Origin: JBBDNC01 sp040877875
GTDB lineage: Bacteria > Bacteroidota > Rhodothermia > Balneolales > Balneolaceae
Assembly: GCA_040877875.1 (NCBI GenBank)
Contig: JBBDNC010000151.1
Location: forward strand, 1-15,187
Length of the DNA: 15,187 nt
Direction of reading: 5' to 3'
Shown here: positions 8,206 to 13,124 of the stretch, in pieces
How the letters are laid out: every line of letters starts with the position of its first letter
How positions within the stretch are numbered: the stretch's first letter is position 1
Notes under the pieces: model-generated
What the model was told of the DNA's origin: nothing
Databases searched by the model: none
What the model saw: the letters and a program-made list of their open reading frames with translations, nothing else
Translations under genes and position numbers: made by a program

Positions 8206-8490
8206 TAACTATATGGATATGTAATAAGGGTACGCAACTCTTCATCCCGCATTTTGATGCGGAGTCAGGTTGAGTGCTTCATGCAGTCAGTTCAGTTTCG
8301 CTTCATTATTAAAAAAACTAAAACAGAGAGGCATCAAAGGGTTTATTTAAATCTTTACAGGGCATCGTTCGGATATTTTTCATTGCCACTCATCCATTCC
8401 GTATCCACCCTTTGATTTTTAGAGGGCTTTGCAAAACAACGCTCATTTTTTGTACACGCAGTGATTTTGCAAAGCCCTCTTTTATCTTGT
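8206..8490. other. 285-bp intergenic region rich in inverted repeats
   Basis: No coding frame is convincing here. It holds CCGCAT-TTTG-ATGCGG (8247-8262), a compact 6-bp hairpin. It also holds a perfect 10-bp inverted repeat, ATCAAAGGGT (8333-8342) with ACCCTTTGAT (8407-8416), and the 16-bp repeat at 8421-8480, which has its own entry. The hemD promoter, if hemD is transcribed on its own, must lie here on the minus strand. Confidence 0.5.
8421..8480. repeat. 60-bp element with 16-bp perfect inverted ends (terminator or MITE-like)
   Basis: AGAGGGCTTTGCAAAA (8421-8436) is the exact reverse complement of TTTTGCAAAGCCCTCT (8465-8480), with 28 bases between. It starts 10 bases past the stop codon of the minus-strand barrel gene. 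Read in that gene's direction, the hairpin is followed by A residues, not U, so it is not a standard intrinsic terminator for that gene. Read on the plus strand it is followed by TTTA. The ends resemble the GC-then-TTTGCAAAA termini of some insertion sequences, and TTT flanks both sides. It may be a miniature transposable element, a solo IS footprint, or a hairpin protecting the 3' end of an mRNA. Confidence 0.55.
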
Positions 8491-9651
8491 TTAAAACAGA
8501 TAGCCGATACCAATATAAATCCTGTACATCTCATCCGAAAAACCCACTTCTCCGCGAAAAATCAGGTCAGGACTGAAGAGAGCCGTTGATCCTCCAACTC
8601 CAAATGTATGCTTCAAATTACTCAAGCTATCTTCAATGGAATCTCTTTCTGAATAAACTCTTCCGGCATCCCAAAAAAAGTGAAGCCCAAACTTCAAATC
8701 ATAGTCCGGGAACTCCAATACCCAAGCCCGGACTTCCGTCAGACTAAACCAGCGGCTTTGCCCCCGAAACCGGTTTTCAGCATATCCTCTCAATTCATCT
8801 TCCGAACCCATCTTCGGCAGAGCCCAAAAGGGAAGATCTCCCGAAGTCATCCGAACATCAAACTGGTGAGCTAATATGACATTGTGGAACAACGGGATGT
8901 AATGACGGGTATTTAACCCGATTCTACCGAACCCGTAATCACTAACACCTGACGGGGCTGCTGACACTCGAAATTCATACCTGGACCCATTCCTGGGATC
9001 GAATTCATTTTCCCGGTTTTCAAAAACCAGGCCGGTTCCGAATTCATGAATCCATCCGCCCTTCCGGCCAAACGGCCGGTCGGCAGCATAAAAGGAATCC
9101 TCTCCGGCAACTTTAGGGCTGTTATAAATCAAGCCATAGGTAAACAGCAGGTCGAGACGTTCATCCCCGAACCACTCCTCCAGGGGTGTCCTTGCAGTAT
9201 AGTCCAGTTTCACCTCACGATGTTCATAAAAATAGTGCTCCTCATCCCATAAGGATCGACGAAAACCAGTGTGATTTCCAACCCCGAAGTAATTCTGATT
9301 AAAAAAACGTTCCACCCGAAGGTCAAATGTACTTCTAATGGATCGGTTCAGGGAACGTGTACGGTCATACCTGATACGGGAAGAAATCAGTCCTTTTGTA
9401 GAAGCAGTGAAAGTGAGCTGAGTCAGATCCAGGAACGGGGAGACCCCGTCACCATAATCGATGCGCTGACCCAGTCCTCCTCCGACAAATCCCAGGTCGG
9501 ACGTATAGGCAAAAGCCGGTACGAACATATAGTGTACACCGGCCGTTTCAGTATCCGGCTCAACGGGCAGAGTCTGTCCCCTCATATCCAGGGGAAACCA
9601 ACCAACACAGATCATAGCAGACAATGCAAAGCGAACCATATATTTTTTCAT
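8491..9651 (-). CDS. Omp85/BamA-like outer-membrane barrel lacking POTRA domains
   Basis: A 386-residue outer-membrane protein. A signal peptide (1-25, likely cut before QTLPV) leads straight into beta-barrel sequence, without the POTRA repeats that BamA or TamA carry. The surface-antigen (D15) barrel hallmarks are present: FDPRNGSRYEFRV (217-229), ELRGY (286-290, the conserved loop-6 RGY/RGF motif), FFWDAGRVY (325-333) and a C-terminal GYLF ending in Phe. The size fits a 16-strand barrel alone. It resembles the short Omp85 proteins without an N-terminal extension. Whether it inserts proteins, transports or is structural is unknown. ATG at 9651 is chosen over an in-frame TTG at 9657. It is upstream of hemD on the same strand, but the 285-bp gap with inverted repeats argues against a simple operon. 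Confidence 0.82.
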   Translation of the reverse strand: MKKYMVRFALSAMICVGWFPLDMRGQTLPVEPDTETAGVHYMFVPAFAYTSDLGFVGGGLGQRIDYGDGVSPFLDLTQLTFTASTKGLISSRIRYDRTRSLNRSIRSTFDLRVERFFNQNYFGVGNHTGFRRSLWDEEHYFYEHREVKLDYTARTPLEEWFGDERLDLLFTYGLIYNSPKVAGEDSFYAADRPFGRKGGWIHEFGTGLVFENRENEFDPRNGSRYEFRVSAAPSGVSDYGFGRIGLNTRHYIPLFHNVILAHQFDVRMTSGDLPFWALPKMGSEDELRGYAENRFRGQSRWFSLTEVRAWVLEFPDYDLKFGLHFFWDAGRVYSERDSIEDSLSNLKHTFGVGGSTALFSPDLIFRGEVGFSDEMYRIYIGIGYLF

Positions 9652-9681
9652 CCGCAAACCTGCAATCCAGCTTTCTCTGAC

Positions 9682-9693
9682 AACGATATCGTT
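9682..9693. promoter_or_regulatory. 12-bp perfect palindrome upstream of barrel gene
   Basis: AACGATATCGTT is a perfect palindrome lying 30 bases upstream of the barrel gene's ATG, on the side where its promoter or leader should be. It is a candidate operator. No second copy was noticed in the window, and no regulator family can be assigned. Confidence 0.25.
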
Positions 9694-9902
9694 AAAAACC
9701 CCATACGATAAGTATTTGCATACAGTTTAAAAAAGCGTTTGATTCTGTTGGGAACAAGAACCTCAAGCAAAGCCCGACTCGCTTTTAGTGAATTCCAAAC
9801 CACGTCCGAGTGATTTTCTTTTTGCCATAATGAAAATATTTTTTCCAAACTACAAGTTACGAATCTTTAATTGTCAGAAAGAATCATAACGAGCCCTTTT
9901 GA

Positions 9903-11408
9903 ATGCGCTGGAATAAAAAAACTTACACACACAAACTGGCTGTAATCGGTGATAGCATGGGACAGGGTTTCCAAAACGGCGGGATTTACCGGACCGATTT
10001 GAGTTTTCCCGCCCTGCTTGTACGCTGTTTTGAACCGCCCACTCGCTTTGAAGTCCCCTCTTTCAGCGCCCAGGGCGGAATTCCCCTGAATCTTGAAGTT
10101 CTGGTCCGCGGACTCTCCGAAGAGTTCGGGAACACCCTGACCTGGAAACATTATGTTCCGGCAGGAATCCATTTGATTCGAACCCTGAAAAGGATAAAAA
10201 ATCACTGGGAGGGAAGCTCCAGGGATTTAAGAGTTCCCCGTTCCGAACCCTGGCACAACCAGTCGATTTGGGGATTCGCTGCTAAAGACTCGTGGATGAT
10301 GACCGAAAAACTCTGCCGGAAGTATATCAGGGAAAACAAGCCGCAGTATACGATATTCAATGTCCTGCCTGATCAGGCGATGTACATTACAGGCCGGCTG
10401 GTTTTAAATCCTTCATTCAAGCCCGAATATCAAGATGACAATCAGTTGGAAAATATCCGCCGGCTTCATGAGGACGGGGGGGTTGAAAATCTGATTGTCT
10501 GTACCGGACACAATAATTTTGTCGGGGCGCTGAGTGCCTTGAAACTCGTCTATACTAAACCCGATGATCTGGGAGCTTCCAATTTCAACCGAAGCTATAC
10601 TGTTTACCGGCCAGAGCATTTCGAAAAGGAAATGCGGGGGCTTTTTGAAAAAATCGGAAAACTGGATATCCCGAACATTGTCGTTCCCACTTATCCATAC
10701 ATCACCATTCCTCCGGTCACCCGTGGAGTCAACGAATCGAAAGAGAAAAATCACGACGGTTATTTTGACTACTACACCCGATTCTGGATCTGGGATGAAG
10801 ATTTTAACCCGAATAAACACCCCCATCTCAATAAAAATGAGGCGATTGAACTCGACCAGCTTGTAGATCAATACAATAACATTATCCGGTCACTCTCGAA
10901 AGAATACGGTTTCATTGTGGCTCCGGTCCACAGATATGTCAATGCTGTAGCAAGAAGACGGCTCGGAGTGAATACCGTCAGGCCCTTCCCGCCTGCCTTC
11001 ATTGAGGCCCTGAAAAGAAATTCAATGACCTCCCACCTGGTCACCCCCGAAGGCAGAGTAAAACTCTCCACCGACTATCTCCGGATAGATGATGAAACCC
11101 ATAAGCTCATGCAGGGAGGGATCTTCAGCCTGGACGGATTGCACCCCTCCACGATCGGGTATGGCCTGATAGCCAACATATACCGGATGAGTATGGCTGA
11201 GGCCGGTGTAAAATTTGATAAACCCATCGACTGGGATTTCGTAATCGAAAGCGATACCCTTGTCTCCGATCCCCCCTATCTGTTAGCCGAACTTCGGCAA
11301 CTGCTTCGATTCCTCTCTCTCGGAAGACAGGAACGGTTTGTCAGATTTGGAAAAAGCCTGTTACAGCGAATTCTGGAAACCTTTACCCGTCAGAGTGAAC
11401 AGGTTTAA
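9903..11408 (+). CDS. large SGNH/GDSL-type hydrolase, no signal peptide
   Basis: A 501-residue protein with the sequence blocks of SGNH hydrolases. Block I is VIGDSMGQG, with the nucleophile Ser18 in GDS (16-18). A block III-like GHNN (202-205) supplies the oxyanion-hole Asn. Block V is DGLHPSTIGYGLIA, with Asp411 and His414 as the catalytic pair. The family hydrolyses esters of lipids, polysaccharides or small molecules; the substrate here is unknown. Two things are unusual. It is about twice the size of a single SGNH domain (about 200 residues), with a long insert between blocks III and V. It also has no signal peptide or membrane anchor, so it should act in the cytoplasm. The start at ATG 9903 puts block I right at the N-terminus, as expected. 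It is divergent from the barrel gene, with a 251-bp gap, and convergent with hemY. No operon partner is visible. Confidence 0.8.
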   Translation: MRWNKKTYTHKLAVIGDSMGQGFQNGGIYRTDLSFPALLVRCFEPPTRFEVPSFSAQGGIPLNLEVLVRGLSEEFGNTLTWKHYVPAGIHLIRTLKRIKNHWEGSSRDLRVPRSEPWHNQSIWGFAAKDSWMMTEKLCRKYIRENKPQYTIFNVLPDQAMYITGRLVLNPSFKPEYQDDNQLENIRRLHEDGGVENLIVCTGHNNFVGALSALKLVYTKPDDLGASNFNRSYTVYRPEHFEKEMRGLFEKIGKLDIPNIVVPTYPYITIPPVTRGVNESKEKNHDGYFDYYTRFWIWDEDFNPNKHPHLNKNEAIELDQLVDQYNNIIRSLSKEYGFIVAPVHRYVNAVARRRLGVNTVRPFPPAFIEALKRNSMTSHLVTPEGRVKLSTDYLRIDDETHKLMQGGIFSLDGLHPSTIGYGLIANIYRMSMAEAGVKFDKPIDWDFVIESDTLVSDPPYLLAELRQLLRFLSLGRQERFVRFGKSLLQRILETFTRQSEQV

Positions 11409-11614
11409 TCCTCACAAAGAGCCCGGGATCCAAATAACCTGAGCCGGTGGATCGGATTGGAAGTTGCTACAGGGTGACTTTCAGGCTTCAGAAGTCGGCT
11501 TTCAGTTGTCGGCTACCGGCCGGACAGTTTGTACTGTTGCATTCTTTGCTTATAGAAGCCTGTCCCCCATTCAGGAACTTTAGTAGTAGTTCTGCTGTCC
11601 ATCTGCGGATCTCA
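11409..11614. other. short convergent intergenic region, nothing recognised
   Basis: These 206 bases lie between the convergent hydrolase and hemY genes. An 8-bp palindrome CCGGCCGG (11516-11523) is present. I find no clear terminator hairpin with a T-run on either strand, and no small gene I would defend. Confidence 0.4.
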
Positions 11615-12964
11615 TCAAGGAACGGCCATTATTTTTTCCGCCCATTTCAATCCATTTCCAATACAGTCCGGAACGGAAATTCCACCCCGGTAATTTCCGA
11701 TGAGATAAAGCCCCTGATGTTCCTTTTCAAGTTTATCCACGGCTTCGAGAACCTGCCCGTAGTCGGGACTATACTGGGGAATCGATTTCGGCCAATAGAT
11801 ATGATCGGCCATCACCGGTTCACCGGTCACTCCCAGAATTTCCTTATGTTCTCTATTTACCAGATCCATCAGTTTTTCTGAAGGAAGAGAAGCAAGCCCG
11901 GGCTGGCGCCCGCCCCCTGCAAAAGTTGTCAATAATACATGCCCTTCCGGCGCTCGATCCGGAAATAGTGAAGAGTTGAATAGAGTCCCCAAAATCTTTC
12001 GATTCTCTTTTTCCGGCACCAGAAATCCAAAACCGTCTAACGGATGCTCTACCTGTTTTCGTTGATATCCGGTAATCAGGATCGACAGCGGCGGATATCC
12101 CGCATACTGCAAGACGTCCAGGATCCTCCCCCCTCCGTCTATTAACTGTTCATGAATCCTGTAAAGCGGGACATTAAGAAGGACGATGTCAAACCCTTCA
12201 AATTTCTTTCCAGCCGCCTGTATATACCACCCGGCTGACGTATGCTGAAGGCGTGTTACTTCATGATTCAGCCGGACCTCTTTGAGAAGCTGAGTAAGCC
12301 TCTCGGGAAGTTGTTTCAGTCCATTTTTAAAAGATACCAACCGGGTTTTAAAATCATGGCCGTTTAGATTTTGCCAGGCTTTGGCAAGGGCTCCGCCCGT
12401 CAGAGAACCGTATTTCTGCTCCATTTCAACCATTTTTGGAAATGCATATTTAACGGCAAGTTGCTCCGGAGTCCCTGCATACACACCAGACACAAACGGA
12501 TCGATTGCAAAGTCCAGAAATTCCCGCCCGACCCGTCTTTCCACAAACGAAGAAAGGGTTTCAGCAGGGTCCTTACCTCTTCCCACAAACGGTTCTTTTA
12601 ACATCCTGACTTTGCCACCCCGGCTGAACAGTGGAGTTTTGACCCACTCGGATATCTTCATCGGGACCTGAATCAGTTCACCCTCCCGAAGGATGAAACG
12701 CTTGTTGCCAGCCTGGCCGGCATCAATCAGCTCCTGATCCAGATTCAGATTTTGTATAAACTGCAATACTTCTTCAGATTTTATCTGCAGGGTATTGGGG
12801 CCGTACTCGATCTGCCAGTCGCCTTCCCGAACAGTTTTGATTGAACCACCCGGGTAATTTCTATTCTCAAAAACTACGACCTCGTTTCCTGATTCCTGCA
12901 ATTTCCAGGCTGAAGTCAATCCCGTGATCCCCGCACCTACAATTGCTATACGCTTGTTTTTCAT
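11615..12964 (-). CDS. hemY: HemY-type FAD-dependent protoporphyrinogen/coproporphyrinogen oxidase
   Basis: A 449-residue flavoprotein of the HemY family (often labelled hemG in databases). It takes six electrons from protoporphyrinogen IX, or from coproporphyrinogen III in the coproporphyrin route, in a late step of heme synthesis, normally using O2. Visible features are the FAD-binding GAGITG (10-15) in IAIVGAGITGL, followed by the acidic end of beta2 in VVVFENR and the GGSI turn. At the C-terminus is the family signature GNYRGGISVPDCIGNG (423-438). Length matches HemY (about 450-480). I chose ATG 12964; GTG 12979 would add five residues. The ATG is supported because it makes the operator spacing equal on the two sides of the divergent region. 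It is divergent from a FecA-like receptor and shares a duplicated operator with it. Which porphyrinogen it prefers cannot be read from this sequence. Confidence 0.92.
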   Translation of the reverse strand: MKNKRIAIVGAGITGLTSAWKLQESGNEVVVFENRNYPGGSIKTVREGDWQIEYGPNTLQIKSEEVLQFIQNLNLDQELIDAGQAGNKRFILREGELIQVPMKISEWVKTPLFSRGGKVRMLKEPFVGRGKDPAETLSSFVERRVGREFLDFAIDPFVSGVYAGTPEQLAVKYAFPKMVEMEQKYGSLTGGALAKAWQNLNGHDFKTRLVSFKNGLKQLPERLTQLLKEVRLNHEVTRLQHTSAGWYIQAAGKKFEGFDIVLLNVPLYRIHEQLIDGGGRILDVLQYAGYPPLSILITGYQRKQVEHPLDGFGFLVPEKENRKILGTLFNSSLFPDRAPEGHVLLTTFAGGGRQPGLASLPSEKLMDLVNREHKEILGVTGEPVMADHIYWPKSIPQYSPDYGQVLEAVDKLEKEHQGLYLIGNYRGGISVPDCIGNGLKWAEKIMAVP

Positions 12965-13012
12965 AGAATTCTGTCTCACGCTGAAACGGGCTTTAGGGTG
13001 TTCAGTTTTAAT

Positions 13013-13027
13013 TTAGATTTAATCTAT
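13013..13027. promoter_or_regulatory. operator copy 1 (hemY side), TTAGATT-T-AATCTAT
   Basis: A near-perfect 7-1-7 inverted repeat with only the outermost pair mismatched. Exactly 48 bases separate it from the hemY ATG. It lies in a 28-bp block (13006-13033) that matches the block around copy 2 (13055-13082) at 24 of 28 positions. A TATAAT sequence at 13027-13032 on the plus strand touches its end and could be the -10 element of the receptor promoter, although no good -35 is seen. The 7-1-7 geometry is that of Fur-superfamily boxes; the TTAG...CTAA ends also recall DtxR-family sites. Confidence 0.65.
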
Positions 13028-13061
13028 ATAATCCTTGCGGTAAAATCTGAAACCTCTTAAA

Positions 13062-13076
13062 TTAGATTTAATCTAA
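13062..13076. promoter_or_regulatory. operator copy 2 (receptor side), TTAGATT-T-AATCTAA
   Basis: A perfect 7-1-7 palindrome. Exactly 48 bases separate it from the ATG of the FecA-like receptor, mirroring the spacing of copy 1 to hemY. The centres of the two copies are 49 bp apart. It is a strong candidate binding site for a metal- or heme-sensing repressor acting on the divergent pair. Confidence 0.7.
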
Positions 13077-13124
13077 ATAAACAAGTCATCATTCATCCAT
13101 AAACCAGTAAAAATCTGTAGATCT

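Noticed and set aside
8421..8490. Standard rho-independent terminator for the barrel gene
   Set aside because: The hairpin is strong, but in the barrel gene's direction it is followed by A residues instead of a U-run, so the simple call does not fit; it is reported as an inverted repeat.
11447..11881. 144-codon plus-strand open frame between the hydrolase and hemY
   Set aside because: Most of it lies antisense to the conserved C-terminus of hemY, including the GISVPDCIGNG region. The translation is Ser/Phe-rich with no recognisable motif, as expected of a shadow frame.
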